From B30-G6 sp963701385 (lineage in GTDB: Bacteria > Desulfobacterota > Desulfobacteria > Desulfobacterales > B30-G6), in assembly GCA_963701385.1 (NCBI GenBank), contig CAVOZW010000006.1:124001-188000 (forward strand): a DNA stretch of 64,000 nucleotides. The letters are read 5' to 3'. The notes under the pieces are model-generated. The model saw only the letters and a list, made by a program, of their open reading frames with translations, was not told the origin of the DNA and did no database searches. Numbering within the stretch: position 1 is the first letter of the stretch; the number at the start of each line of letters is the position of its first letter. The position numbers were made by a program, and so were the translations under genes. Positions 26,972 to 36,383 of this stretch are shown here, in pieces.

Positions 26972-27085
26972 GTTCATTGAAGAACCTGGCAGCAAGTGCA
27001 GGATCATCGACCGTAAGGAATTCTGTCTAATTTGATTCGCTCGCTAACCCCGCGTCAAGCCACGGGGAATGCGCGCTGTTGCGGT
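26972..27085 (+). repeat. REP-like two-stem unit
   Basis: It shares 'ATCGACCGTAAGGAATTCTG', 'GATTCGCTCGCTAACCCCGC' and 'CACGGGGAATGCGC' with the copy at 36384-36505. The stem CCCCG...CGGGG is preserved with a different loop. Confidence 0.7.
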
Positions 27086-27200
27086 TCAAGGCGTGCAAAT
27101 TTTGCAATCATGAGGCGTACTTATTGTACGTTGAATGATTGTGGAATGCAGCACAACGCCGAAGTTGGACTTTTTACGAAACCGTCATTTATGACAACCG

Positions 27201-27803
27201 CTATAGCGGCACTTGATTGACACCCACCACAACCGGCCTGCCCTTCTGGTATTCAATCCGGTTGAGCGCCGCATAGTCCTGGGGAATGTCGAACAGGTCC
27301 TTGAGCGGTTTCTTTAAAACATGGCCCAAGATGATGCGGTTTACCCCTGCGTGCGCCACCAGGAGCACGTTTCCGCTCATATCTGATACTATTTTTTGAA
27401 ACACCGGTATCACCCGGTCGTGAAGTTCCTGAAAGCTTTCGCCGTTGGGTATCTTAAAGCTGTCCATGTGTCTGCCCCGTTGCGCCCAGGCGTCCGGAAA
27501 CCGAAGCTTGATGCTTTGCATGGCTTGCCCCTCCCAGTCGCCAAGATGGATTTCACGTAACTGCGGCATGATGTGAATATCCGATTCAGGCAGATCGGCC
27601 ACCCCTTTGGCCGTTTCCAGCGCACGCACCAAATCGCTGGCATAGACCCTTTCGAAATCGACCCGCGAAAGTTCTTTTTTCCACCATGCTGCCTGTTGCA
27701 GCCCTTTTGAACTCAAGGGGACATCTGTTTGACCGATGTAGCGTTTTTCAGCGCTGTGGACGATCTCACCATGGCGGAGGAGGTAAAGCATGCGTCTTTT
27801 CAT
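27201..27803 (-). CDS. Histidine phosphatase family protein (alpha-ribazole phosphatase-like)
   Basis: This 200-residue phosphoglycerate-mutase-fold protein has the phosphohistidine motif 'YLLRHGEIVHS', the acidic residue in 'REIHLGDWEG' and the second His in 'LLVAHAGVNRIIL'. Size and 'LGDWEG' are like CobC alpha-ribazole phosphatase, which works late in cobalamin assembly, but no other cobalamin gene is nearby, so a generic phosphatase is possible. Two in-frame starts (27803 and 27791) exist with only weak ribosome sites. It is isolated: plus-strand genes lie on both sides. Confidence 0.75.
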   Translation of the reverse strand: MKRRMLYLLRHGEIVHSAEKRYIGQTDVPLSSKGLQQAAWWKKELSRVDFERVYASDLVRALETAKGVADLPESDIHIMPQLREIHLGDWEGQAMQSIKLRFPDAWAQRGRHMDSFKIPNGESFQELHDRVIPVFQKIVSDMSGNVLLVAHAGVNRIILGHVLKKPLKDLFDIPQDYAALNRIEYQKGRPVVVGVNQVPL

Positions 27804-28325
27804 GGCATATTAAGGCATCAATGATTAATAACACCGGCTCTAAGCGTTTAACCGCTTATAGCCCAACTTTCAGGCTTCGGCCTTGATAGAGCGAAATGCG
27901 TGATCCAATGGTGATTTGCGCTGTTTGAGCCAATTAGGGCACCTTGCATCAGCGCATGGTAATGAATTTTCAATATGAAAACAAGATTATTTGGCAGCCA
28001 TGCCTGTTTAACAATATGGCCAGCGCTGATGTTAGGAGCCCTTGCGGCGAGTTCGCAAAGCGCCAGGGGATTATTCATTTCGCGTTCGCTGAACCCAGAA
28101 AGGTGAGTTATCGTTTAAAGCAACAGGACAATTGCTACCACCCCCGTACTCGAAGTCAAGCAAGGGCAGATCCGTTTAAGCGCTGGAATTCATCATCATA
28201 TTATGATAGCTTCCCTTGTATAAATGGCTAACATCCTTTTGACCATGTTTCCAGCATTCCAGTGTTCCATTATTCCACCTTCAATTTGTGCAGGAACCTG
28301 TTATCGATTTGCGAAAGGTCGCATA
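27804..28325. other. Intergenic region upstream of mutY, no gene seen
   Basis: No supported reading frame or clear repeat was found in this 520-bp stretch between the phosphatase and mutY. The mutY promoter is presumably here, but no convincing -35/-10 pair stood out. Confidence 0.4.
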
Positions 28326-29455
28326 ATGGAACCAACGCGTTTAAAAAACATCCATGCCCCCCTGCTCACATGGTATGATCAAAATCATCGCAATCTGCCC
28401 TGGAGAGAAACGAGCGATCCTTACGCCATATGGGTTTCGGAAGTGATGCTCCAGCAGACCCAGGTCAAAACGGTTGTCCCTTATTACGGGCGTTTTCTAA
28501 CCAGATTCCCAACCATTCAGGATCTGGCCGCTTCGGATCTTCAGGCCGTGCTGAAGGCATGGGAAGGTCTGGGATATTACGGCCGCGCGCGCAATCTGCA
28601 TCGTTCGGCCAAAATCATCTTGACGGAGCATCAGGGCGTATTTCCTGACACATGGAAGCCTGTCCGCCGACTACCGGGTATCGGTGATTATATCGCCGCT
28701 GCCGTTCTGAGCATCGCCTTTAACGGCCCCTATGCGGTTGTGGATGGAAATGTCAAGCGCGTGCTGGCACGGCTCTTGAAAATCGACACTCCGGTGAATC
28801 AGGCATCCGCCGGCAACACGTTTAAAAAAAATGCCGATGCTTTGCTCTACAAGCATGATCCGGGCAAATACAACCAGGCCACTGATGGAACTGGGTGCCC
28901 TGATCTGTGCACCCGCTTCTCCTCTGTGCGGCACTTGCCCGATTCAGTCGGCATGTAAGGCCTACCAATCATCCAGCGTCGACATCTACCCCAAACGCGT
29001 TAAATCCAAACAGACGCCTTTGTACAATATCGCTATCGGTGTTGTTTTGAAACACAACAAGCTGCTCATTACACAGCGCCGGGCTGATGGCCTCTTGGGC
29101 GGGTTGTGGGAATTCCCGGGTGGCAAAATACAACCCGGGGAAACATCTGCGGCAGCTTGTATTCGTGAAATCAAGGAGGAGACCGGTTTGAAGGTGTCGA
29201 TTTCTCAATACTTGACCCAGGTCAAGCATGCCTACACCCACTTCAAAATTGTCGTGGATGTGTTCGTTTGTGACCATGTTTCTGGTACGGTGACCCTGGA
29301 CGGCCCGGTGGACCACCAGTGGATTACACTGGAACAAATTGACGACTTATCCGTTTCCCAAAGCGAATCATAAGTTTATTCCGCACCTCAGGGAGGCGAT
29401 GCGGCTGGAGGCTGGGAGGCTGGGATGCTGGGAAGATAGGATGCTGGGAAGCTAG
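28326..29455 (+). CDS. mutY: A/G-specific adenine glycosylase MutY with complete Nudix box (two frameshifts)
   Basis: MutY removes adenine mispaired with 8-oxoguanine. Visible: 'LPWRETSDPYAIWVSEVMLQ', HhH-GPD 'VRRLPGIGDYIAAAV' with catalytic Asp in 'VVDGNVKRVLARL', and the cluster loop C-x6-C-x2-C-x5-C ('CAPASPLCGTCPIQSAC'). The C-terminal MutT-like domain keeps a full Nudix signature from 'GGKIQPGE' to 'REIKEETGL'. A frame break near 28880 separates the two halves. A second break near 29352 restores the usual ending 'LSFPKANHKFIPHL' and moves the stop to 29455, with the last dozen residues encoded by a GCTGGGAA repeat. The start at 28326 is within a weakly defined leader. Confidence 0.88.
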
Positions 29456-29575
29456 GATGCTGGGAAGCTAGGATGCTGGGAGGCTGGGAAGCTAGAATGC
29501 GGGAAGCCCCTATGAGCTTTGAGCTATCGAGCTATGAGCTGTCATCAGCATTCCTAGCATGTCTAGGCTCCCATC
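29401..29575. repeat. Octamer GCTGGGAA/GCTAGGAT array followed by AGCTATG heptamers
   Basis: About ten degenerate 8-bp units run from 29404 to 29505, partly inside the restored 3' end of mutY. They are followed by GAGCTATGAGCT-type heptamers. Confidence 0.8.
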
Positions 29576-29626
29576 ATATAGCTAATCTTATACATTAATT
29601 TAATATTTACAACCAATAGGTATTAC

Positions 29627-30517
29627 ATGACAATCAAAGAACGCCACTTCGGCCCCATATGGTTTATCCCCGGGGAAAACAAGGGCAAATACCCCTTCTG
29701 CCATTCCATCTATATTGAAGGGCCCGGTATCCTCGTCGATCCGGCATCCGATCGAAAAAGACTCTTGGCACTCAAACAGGGACCGGGTGTAAAGACCGTC
29801 TGGTTGAGTCACTGGCATGAAGATCATTTCATGCATCTCGACCTTTTTGATGAAGTGCCGTTCATGATATCAAAGAAAGACGCCGCTCCCCTTTCCAGCC
29901 TGGAAAATTTTCTGGATGCCTACGGCATCGAGCCGGACGCACGCCAGGCGTGGCGTTCCATGGCAACCGACATCTTCCATTTTCAACCCAGGAAAGCGCA
30001 TGATTTTCTGCCGATGGGTTCATCGATTACCCTGGATTCCTTGCATGTGAACGTCATCCCTGCACCCGGGCATACACCCGGAAGCATTGCCTTGCACTTT
30101 CCCGATCACAACATCCTATTCCTGGCCGATTATGACCTGACCCCTTTCGGGCCCTGGTACGGTGACGTGGAATCGAACATCCAACAAACCATATCTTCCA
30201 TTAAAATGCTTCGGAAAATACCGGCATCCGTCTTATTGACATCCCATGAAAAAGGTGTTTTTGAGCGTCCTTCAGGTTCGTTGTGGCAGCGCTACCTGGA
30301 TGTGATATATGAACGTGAGGCAAAACTACTGAACCTCCTGAAAAAGCCGCGCACCATTCAGGACATCGTCGAGGCCTGGATCGTCTATCGAAAGCCAAGG
30401 GAGCCGCTTTCTTTCTATGCCTTTGCTGAAAAAGCCTTGATGTCCAAACACCTGCAGGAATTGATGCGCAAAGGTGTTGTTGAAAAGTATCATGAAAGTT
30501 ACCTGAGAATTGAATGA
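29627..30517 (+). CDS. Metallo-beta-lactamase fold hydrolase
   Basis: This 296-residue protein has the metal motif 'WLSHWHEDHFMHLD' (H-x-H-x-D-H), a further His in 'PAPGHTPGSIALHF', Asp in 'LADYDLTPFGPW' and a His in 'LTSHEKGVF', so a binuclear zinc or iron site is complete. The family is broad (glyoxalase II-like, RNase, sulfur-carrier hydrolases). The C-terminal 90 residues are helical and resemble the winged C-terminal region of LACTB2-like members. A specific substrate cannot be assigned. The frame is intact and the gene stands alone. Confidence 0.8.
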   Translation: MTIKERHFGPIWFIPGENKGKYPFCHSIYIEGPGILVDPASDRKRLLALKQGPGVKTVWLSHWHEDHFMHLDLFDEVPFMISKKDAAPLSSLENFLDAYGIEPDARQAWRSMATDIFHFQPRKAHDFLPMGSSITLDSLHVNVIPAPGHTPGSIALHFPDHNILFLADYDLTPFGPWYGDVESNIQQTISSIKMLRKIPASVLLTSHEKGVFERPSGSLWQRYLDVIYEREAKLLNLLKKPRTIQDIVEAWIVYRKPREPLSFYAFAEKALMSKHLQELMRKGVVEKYHESYLRIE

Positions 30518-30707
30518 TCAACCCCGCAGCAAGCAGATAGGGGGTATCGATTGTTATGCCGGACCCCGTAGCGTGTCCGGTGCAGGCCTCGATAAGCATA
30601 GCTCGGTAAGTCGTAAAGCCGGGAACATCCAGTTTATTTTTCTGAATTCCGTTTCACCGCTTCGCTGCGGCCGGAATGACGAGTCAAAAAAAACGTGAGG
30701 ACATACC

Positions 30708-31095
30708 ATGCATACAAACACAGACGTCATTGACAACATGAAAAGGATTACCTTGTCTTTGGAGACAGGCCCATCCCCGAACAACATGAAGGGCAGCAAA
30801 CCCGTTTTGTTCCAGTTCATATACGGCGTGGGCACCCAGGGCCTCTGTCTGTTTGAAAAGGCGCTTTATGGAAAAAAGATCGGCGAGGAACTCTTCTTTC
30901 AGCTAGACCCGTACCAGACAGATGAGATGTTTGGCCATCTCGAACCACAGTTGACCGCTATCATGCCCCTTGGAAAAACCCTGCACCTTAAAATCAACCA
31001 TAACGGCTATCGAAACAGCCGATAAGCGGGAACTGGTGCGGGCCATTGCCAAAGGCAGTGGCTCAAACGATTGTGGCTGCGGATGCGGATGCTGA
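30708..31095 (+). CDS. FKBP/SlyD-like protein with Cys-rich tail (one frameshift)
   Basis: The first 105 residues contain 'RITLSLETG', 'FQFIYGVGTQGLCLFEKAL' and 'GKKIGEELFFQLDPYQTDEM', which follow the FKBP pattern around the SlyD flap insertion. The frame breaks near 31012; the next frame gives 'IETADKRELVRAIAKGSG' and ends with CGCGCGC before TGA 31095. A metal-binding Cys/Gly tail is a known trait of SlyD-type prolyl isomerases and metallochaperones. The similarity is modest, so the call is tentative. A class A palindrome follows the restored stop within a few bases. Confidence 0.55.
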
Positions 31096-31096
31096 T

Positions 31097-31122
31097 ATAA
31101 AATCGCCTGGCGATTTTATTTG
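31097..31122. repeat. Class A palindrome
   Basis: ATAAAATCGCC-TG-GGCGATTTTAT-like stem directly after the FKBP-like gene's restored stop codon. Confidence 0.6.
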
Positions 31123-31154
31123 CAATGATTGGCAAAAAATAGTATTCGATTGGC

Positions 31155-31180
31155 AGCTATTTTAAAGCTACATTGAAGCT
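31155..31180. promoter_or_regulatory. Triple AGCT motif at 11-bp spacing upstream of the molybdoenzyme operon
   Basis: AGCT cores at 31155, 31166 and 31177 are exactly 11 bp apart. Read on the minus strand the sequence AGCTTCAATGTAGCTTTAAAAT matches the sites near 13564 and 8480. About 180 bp upstream of the operon's first ATG. Confidence 0.5.
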
Positions 31181-31320
31181 ATAAAACCGCATCAAAGAAT
31201 CTAGAACACAACGTCAGGGCTGAGTGTCGAATTTCTTATGAATAGACGCCTCTCCACGCGGTTTTACGATTCGCGAAATGGATATACCATTTTGCTCTGA
31301 GTGCGACACCGTCGCATATG

Positions 31321-31343
31321 ATCAATTCGCATTGCGAATTGAT
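31321..31343. repeat. Class B palindrome before the ribosome site
   Basis: TCAATTCGC-ATT-GCGAATTGA, followed at once by TAGGGAG, the likely SD of the next gene. Similar AATTCGC/GCGAATT palindromes precede the genes at 17816 and 42856. Confidence 0.65.
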
Positions 31344-31359
31344 AGGGAGTATCGAGCAC

Positions 31360-31866
31360 ATGAAACACGAAATCACAATGAAGGTCAACGGTGATACCTA
31401 TTCCCTGGCCATCGACCCCTGGCGGACCTTGAACGAGGTCTTGAGGGAAGATTTAAACCTTACCGGCACGAAACTCGGCTGCGGATCCGGAGATTGCGGT
31501 GCCTGTACGGTGATCGTAGACGGACGCGCCATCAGCTCCTGCCTCACATTGGCCGTGGAAATGGACCGCAAGGAGATCATGACCATCGAAGGACTGTCCC
31601 CCTCCGGTGAAACATTACACCCCATCCAGGAATCGTTTATTGAAAAAGGCGCTATCCAATGCGGCTTCTGCACACCCGGCATGGAACTGTCTGCCTATAA
31701 TCTGCTCTCGCAAAACCCGCATCCCAACGAGAGAGAGATCAGAGAATCCCTTTCAGGCAATTTGTGCCGCTGTACCGGATACACAAAAATCGTGCAGGCC
31801 ATTGCAGACTCAGCTGATAAAATGAAGCCAAAACCCCAACGCCGCAAGACTTTAAAAGGAAAATAA
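31360..31866 (+). CDS. Xanthine-dehydrogenase-family [2Fe-2S] small subunit (4-hydroxybenzoyl-CoA reductase gamma-like)
   Basis: The start ATG 31360 is closest to TAGGGAG and homology begins there. The 168-residue protein has the plant-type [2Fe-2S] motif 'CGSGDCGACTVIVDG' with the fourth Cys in 'SSCL', and the second cluster in 'CGFCTPGM' and 'CRCTGYTKI'. It shuttles electrons between FAD and molybdenum subunits in enzymes such as xanthine dehydrogenase, CO dehydrogenase and 4-hydroxybenzoyl-CoA reductase. The order small-FAD-Mo and a 2-bp gap to the next gene indicate a tight operon. Context with benzoyl-CoA genes favours an aromatic-CoA substrate. Confidence 0.88.
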   Translation: MKHEITMKVNGDTYSLAIDPWRTLNEVLREDLNLTGTKLGCGSGDCGACTVIVDGRAISSCLTLAVEMDRKEIMTIEGLSPSGETLHPIQESFIEKGAIQCGFCTPGMELSAYNLLSQNPHPNEREIRESLSGNLCRCTGYTKIVQAIADSADKMKPKPQRRKTLKGK

Positions 31867-31868
31867 CC

Positions 31869-32783
31869 ATGCCGATTTCCAGGTTCGAATTTCATTCGCC
31901 AAAACGCTTGGATGAGGCTGTGGCCCTGTTGCAAGCAAAGGGCAGCGACACCTTTGTCATGGCCGGGGGCACCGACCTGCTGATCAAGCGAAGGCACCAG
32001 ATCATTCATCCCAAGACCATCGTCAGTCTAAAAAAAATCAATGGCTTGAACCGTATCTCATTTAGCCGCAGTAAGGGTCTCACCATCGGTGCCACGGCGC
32101 TGTTGGGAGACGTGGCCAGACATTCGAGCATTCTGAAATTTTACCCTGCCATTGCCAAAGCGGCCAACAATACAGCCAATGTTCAAATCAGAAACATGGG
32201 CACCGTGGTGGGAAATCTCTGCAATGCGTCCCCTGCGGCTGATAATGCCCCTGCGCTTCTGGCACTGAATGCCGTGTTGAACATTGTGGGCCCCCAGGGC
32301 GAACGGGTTCTTGCCCTGGAGAATTTCTTTCTGGGACCCGGCGTTACAGCGCTTCAATCCGCAGAGGTCGTTGCATCCGTCTTGGTACCGCTGCCGCCGC
32401 CTGGATCAGGCACCACCTACCTGCATTTGTCCGCCCGGGGACGGGTCGACTGCTCCGCCGCCAGCACAGGCGTTTTTCTGGCCCTCAAAGGCGCCCGGGT
32501 TGAACAGGCCCGCATATTTATCGGCGCCTGTGGCCCCACGCCCCTGAGAATGCCCAAAGCTGAAAAGCGACTGATCGGTCAAAAAGTCACCCAAACGACA
32601 GCCGAACAGACCGGCATCCAGGCGTCAAAAGAATCCCGACCCATCTCGGATGTGCGGGCCAATGAAGATTACCGTTTACAAATGGTGGCGGTCCTGGTCA
32701 AGCGGGCCGTACTGGAGGCGTATCAATCAGCTCATAGCTCAACGGTTCCAGACAGGCTATTGGGCTGTAGGCTGTTAGACTGA
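31869..32783 (+). CDS. FAD-binding subunit of the molybdenum hydroxylase, C-terminus extended by repeat
   Basis: The FAD-binding CoxM-type fold is visible in 'VMAGGTDLLIKRR', 'LTIGATALLGDVA' and 'QIRNMGTVVGNLCNASPAAD'. The homologous domain ends about 'LEAYQ' (residue 288). The remaining 'SAHSSTVPDRLLGCRLLD' is encoded by AGCTCAT heptamers and CTAACAGC-type octamers, so the original stop codon appears to have been lost to repeat DNA. Thauera HcrB carries an extra [4Fe-4S] insertion of about 40 residues; no matching cysteine-rich insert is present here, so electron flow may differ from classical 4-hydroxybenzoyl-CoA reductase. Confidence 0.85.
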   Translation: MPISRFEFHSPKRLDEAVALLQAKGSDTFVMAGGTDLLIKRRHQIIHPKTIVSLKKINGLNRISFSRSKGLTIGATALLGDVARHSSILKFYPAIAKAANNTANVQIRNMGTVVGNLCNASPAADNAPALLALNAVLNIVGPQGERVLALENFFLGPGVTALQSAEVVASVLVPLPPPGSGTTYLHLSARGRVDCSAASTGVFLALKGARVEQARIFIGACGPTPLRMPKAEKRLIGQKVTQTTAEQTGIQASKESRPISDVRANEDYRLQMVAVLVKRAVLEAYQSAHSSTVPDRLLGCRLLD

Positions 32784-32930
32784 GACTGTTAGGCGATAGA
32801 TCTACAGCTGTAGAACTTATAGGCTGTTAGACTGTTAGGCTGTAGGGTAGCAGCTAATATCTAAAGTCTAACAGTCTAATTGTCTACATAGTCTGAAACT
32901 CAAATAGTCAATAGTCTAAGTCTAATCGTG
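32745..32930. repeat. Period-8 CTAACAGC/TAGGCTGT arrays
   Basis: Direct and inverted octamers fill the spacer between the FAD and molybdenum subunit genes and overlap the end of the former. Confidence 0.75.
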
Positions 32931-33002
32931 CACAGCCTATGTCACTGTGATAAAATACAGACAATTGAATATACCGATAAAACACGAAATAAAGGATCCC
33001 CC

Positions 33003-35273
33003 ATGCGTAATGAATACCAAATAATTGGCCATGATATCCCCAGAACGGACGGCCGTGAAAAAGCCACCGGCAGTGCCATTTACACCGACGACATCAAACT
33101 GCCGGGCATGCTGCATGGCAAGCTTTTGAGAAGCCCGCTGGCCCATGCCCGTATTCTCCACATTGACGTGAGCAAAGCCGCTGCCCTGCCCGGCGTCAAA
33201 TGTGTCATCACCGGGGAAGACACACCCAAAATCAAATATGGCAACTGGCGATTGTTTCCGGTTACCCAGGACGAATACCCCCTGGCCGTGGACAAGGTCC
33301 GCTTCATTGGCGACGAAGTTGCCGCTGTTGCGGCGGTTGACAAGGACATCGCAGCCGAAGCCCTTGAATTGATACGCGTGGAATACGAGGAACTGCCTGC
33401 TGTTTTCGATATTCAGGATTCCCTGGCCAAGGGAGCACCGATTATCCACGAGACATCCCCCAGCAACATCAGCATCGATCGAAAAATTCAATATGGAAGC
33501 ATTCAAAAAGGGTTTGCAGAGTCCGATTATGTCCGTGAGGATGTGTTTTCGGTCCACGCCGTAAGCCCGGCCTATCTCGAGCCCTGCGCATCCCTGGCCC
33601 AGTGTGAACTCGACGGCAGGATAACCCTCTGGACATCGACCCAGGTTCCCTACATCGTGCAGTGCCTGCTGGCGTCCACCCTCAACATGCGTGAAAACGA
33701 CATCCGCGTGATCAAACCGGCTGTCGGCGGCGGTTTTGGCGGCAAAATGGAGTTGCGGCCATGGGAGTTCTGTGCCGCCTTCATGGCCAAAAAAACCGGC
33801 AAACCGGTCAAATTTACCCTGACCCGGGAGGAGGAGCTCACCACCGGCCGCAGACGCCATCCCATGAAACTGCGCTCCAAGGTCGGCTTTAAAAAAGACG
33901 GCACCCTGGTGGCAAAGGATCTGCACATCTATCTGGACGGCGGCGCCTACAATGCCATGGGTCCCACGGCCACGTTTCTGTGCGGAAATTTCGGGGCCAT
34001 GCTCTACCGCTATCCCAATTACCGTTTTGTGGGGGAACATGTTTACACCAACAAGCCACCGGCCAGTGCCATGCGCGGTTTTGGCGCGCCGCAATCCCTT
34101 TTTGCGGCAGAGTCTCAGATGAATATCGCCGCCCAGGAGCTGGGTATCGATCCCATTGACTTGCGGATCAAGAACGCCATGGTCACCGGAGACGAGATTC
34201 CGGATGTGGCCACCATATCGAGCTGCGGATTCATTGAATCCCTTGAAGCGGTCAGGGAAATGTCCAACTGGAAGAAGAACCGCCGTCGCAAAAAGAAAGG
34301 CTACGGCATCGGTATCGGCTGCTACAGCTTTATCTCCGGGGGGGTCTTCAACTGGTTCAACACCCAGTATCCCTTCTCCGCCGCCGAGGTCAAAGTCTTT
34401 TCAGACGGCACCGCCCATCTGCTGACCATGGCCTCGGATATCGGCCAGGGCGCCAACACGGTTCTCAAACAGATTCTGGCCGAGGAACTGGGACTCGAGA
34501 TGGCGGACATCCGTCTGACGGCCGCCGACACCGCCATGACACCCCAGGCCGACCTGGGAACCTGGGGCAGCCGGGTCACCCTCATGGCCGGCAATGCCAT
34601 TTTGCAGGCCGCCCGTCAGATCAAGGCAGAACTATTCGGTGCCGTCTCGGCCCGTTTCAACCTGAATGTCATATTCGACATGGTGTGCAAGGACGGGCGG
34701 GTATATGCCGAGGGAAAGCCCGACCGGGGGATGTCGTTCGGGGAAGCCGTGGCCTTGGTCCAGAAGGCCAATCGTGGTGAGCCCCTCATTGCCAGAGGCT
34801 ATTACACGCCACGCGGCAAAGGATTGGTGACGCCGGCTTTCAGCTTTGGCGCCCAGGTGGCCGAGGTGGCCGTGGACACCGAAACCGGTATCGTCAAGGT
34901 CGAAAAAATGTATACCGCCCACGATTGCGGCACCGTCATCAACCCCATGGCGGTCGAAGGACAACTGGAAGGCTCCATTCACATGGGGCTCGGCTATGCC
35001 TTGTCCGAAGAGTTGATCGTGGAAAAAGGCCGCACCCTCAACAACACCTTTCTCGATTACAAAATGCCCACCGCCCTGGACATGCCGCCCGGTGAGTCCG
35101 TTTGTATCGAAACCTACGAACCCGAAGGCCCCATGGGTGCCAAGGAAGCCGGTGAAGGCCTGGCCTCCCCCACGGCGCCGGCCATTGCCGAAGCCGTGTT
35201 CCATGCCACCGGGTATCGATGTATGGATCTGCCCATAACGCCGGACAAGGTACTCAAGGGGCAGAAAGGATAG
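33003..35273 (+). CDS. Molybdopterin catalytic subunit, 4-hydroxybenzoyl-CoA reductase/xanthine dehydrogenase family
   Basis: ATG 33003 starts 'MRNEYQIIGHDIPRTDGREK' and gives 756 residues, the size of HcrA. Features: N-terminal hammerhead domain ('ATGSAIYTDDIKLPGMLHGK'), molybdopterin contacts 'AVGGGFGGKMELRPWEF' and 'AMRGFGAPQ', 'SDIGQGANTVLKQI', 'GTWGSRVTLMAGNA', and the terminal 'PMGAKEAGEGLASPTAPAI' containing the catalytic glutamate. The K-E-A-G-E-G form and the following segment are like 4-hydroxybenzoyl-CoA reductase, which removes the para hydroxyl to give benzoyl-CoA. Benzoyl-CoA pathway genes elsewhere in the window fit this role. Another CoA-thioester or N-heterocycle hydroxylase cannot be excluded. 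Confidence 0.82.
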   Translation: MRNEYQIIGHDIPRTDGREKATGSAIYTDDIKLPGMLHGKLLRSPLAHARILHIDVSKAAALPGVKCVITGEDTPKIKYGNWRLFPVTQDEYPLAVDKVRFIGDEVAAVAAVDKDIAAEALELIRVEYEELPAVFDIQDSLAKGAPIIHETSPSNISIDRKIQYGSIQKGFAESDYVREDVFSVHAVSPAYLEPCASLAQCELDGRITLWTSTQVPYIVQCLLASTLNMRENDIRVIKPAVGGGFGGKMELRPWEFCAAFMAKKTGKPVKFTLTREEELTTGRRRHPMKLRSKVGFKKDGTLVAKDLHIYLDGGAYNAMGPTATFLCGNFGAMLYRYPNYRFVGEHVYTNKPPASAMRGFGAPQSLFAAESQMNIAAQELGIDPIDLRIKNAMVTGDEIPDVATISSCGFIESLEAVREMSNWKKNRRRKKKGYGIGIGCYSFISGGVFNWFNTQYPFSAAEVKVFSDGTAHLLTMASDIGQGANTVLKQILAEELGLEMADIRLTAADTAMTPQADLGTWGSRVTLMAGNAILQAARQIKAELFGAVSARFNLNVIFDMVCKDGRVYAEGKPDRGMSFGEAVALVQKANRGEPLIARGYYTPRGKGLVTPAFSFGAQVAEVAVDTETGIVKVEKMYTAHDCGTVINPMAVEGQLEGSIHMGLGYALSEELIVEKGRTLNNTFLDYKMPTALDMPPGESVCIETYEPEGPMGAKEAGEGLASPTAPAIAEAVFHATGYRCMDLPITPDKVLKGQKG

Positions 35274-35279
35274 GAGGCA

Positions 35280-35600
35280 ATAATTTTTAATTCTCAATTT
35301 TGAATTTTGAATTATATAGCTCATAGCTCATAGGTGATAGGTGAATAGGATTGCTGGGAAGCCAGGATGCAATAATCTATGAATTCTCAATTCTTAATTT
35401 TGAATTATACAGCTCATAGCTCATAGGTCATAGGTGATAGGATTGCTGGGAAGTCTATGATGCTAGGAGGCTAGGAAGCTGGGAAGCAGCTATGAGCTAT
35501 CAGCTATGACCTATGAGCTATTATCAACATCCCAGCGTCAAGCATCAGAAAAAAACCCAACAAACCCAATGAACCAACAAACCCAACAACCCAGTGTTCC
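35280..35600 (+). repeat. Composite tandem-repeat block, second copy
   Basis: TTTTGAA heptamers, AGCTCAT heptamers, GCTGGGAA octamers, the same set again, AGCTATG heptamers, the linker CATCCCAGCGTCAAGCATCA, then (AACCCAACA)n. The order and linker match 23325-23600. Confidence 0.85.
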
Positions 35601-35601
35601 C

Positions 35602-36379
35602 ATGAAAATCGACAAGGTCATCCAACACATCGTATCGGAGCTGAGCGCCTACTGCGACAAGGCCGAGCCTGAAGGGGTTTGTCATCGGGGTATCCGGCGG
35701 CATCGACTCGGCCGTCACCTCCACCCTCAGCGCCAGGACCGGCAAGAAGGTCATGGCGCTCAACATGCCCATTTTCCAGGCAAAAAACCAGGATTCCCTT
35801 TCGTCCAGACACATCGCCTGGCTTGAAAAGACCTTTCCGAACGTACAGGGTCTCCGGGTCGACCTTTCGGATGTCTTCAAAGCCCTCGACAGCACATTTC
35901 CGGCCGACATTCAGGACGACCTGTCCATGGCCAACACGCGCTCGCGGCTGCGCATGCTGACCCTCTACGCCTTTGCATCGCACCACCGTTTTTTGGTGGT
36001 GGGCACCGGAAACAAGGTAGAGGATTTCGGCGTGGGTTTTTTCACAAAATACGGCGACGGTGGCGTCGACATTTCACCGATCGCAGACCTTTTAAAATCG
36101 GAAGTCTTTCTGCTCGGGAAAGCCCTCGGCATTATCGAGGATATCCTGGCGGCCCCCCCCACGGACGGCCTGTGGGCCGACAACCGTACCGACGAAAGCC
36201 AGATCGGCGCAAGCTATGCCGAACTGGAATGGGCCATGGCGGCAGTTAAAGGCCAGAAAACGAAAACCCTCACCGCACGCCAAAAAGACGTCCTGGCAAT
36301 TTTTCACCGTTTTCAGGCCCAGAACCGGCATAAAATGGATCCGATTCCGGTGATTAAAATACCGGAAGAACTTCGCTGA
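35602..36379 (+). CDS. nadE: NH3-dependent NAD+ synthetase (one frameshift)
   Basis: NadE amidates nicotinate adenine dinucleotide with ATP. After a frame break near 35685 the P-loop 'FVIGVSGGIDSAVTSTLS' is intact, followed by 'DLSMANTRSRLRMLTLY', 'VVGTGNKVEDFGVGFFTKYG' and 'DISPIADLLKSEV', the hallmarks of the ammonia-dependent form; there is no glutaminase domain. ATG 35602 (MKIDKVIQ) is taken as the start, but an in-frame ATG at 35569 lies inside the nonamer repeat and would add 'MNQQTQQPSVP'. No clear ribosome site is seen for either. Length of about 258 residues is normal. Confidence 0.88.
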
Positions 36380-36383
36380 GGCG

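Noticed and set aside
32937..34094. Minus-strand open frame of 385 codons opposite the molybdenum subunit
   Set aside because: It is a shadow of the GC-rich coding strand and has no recognisable domain.
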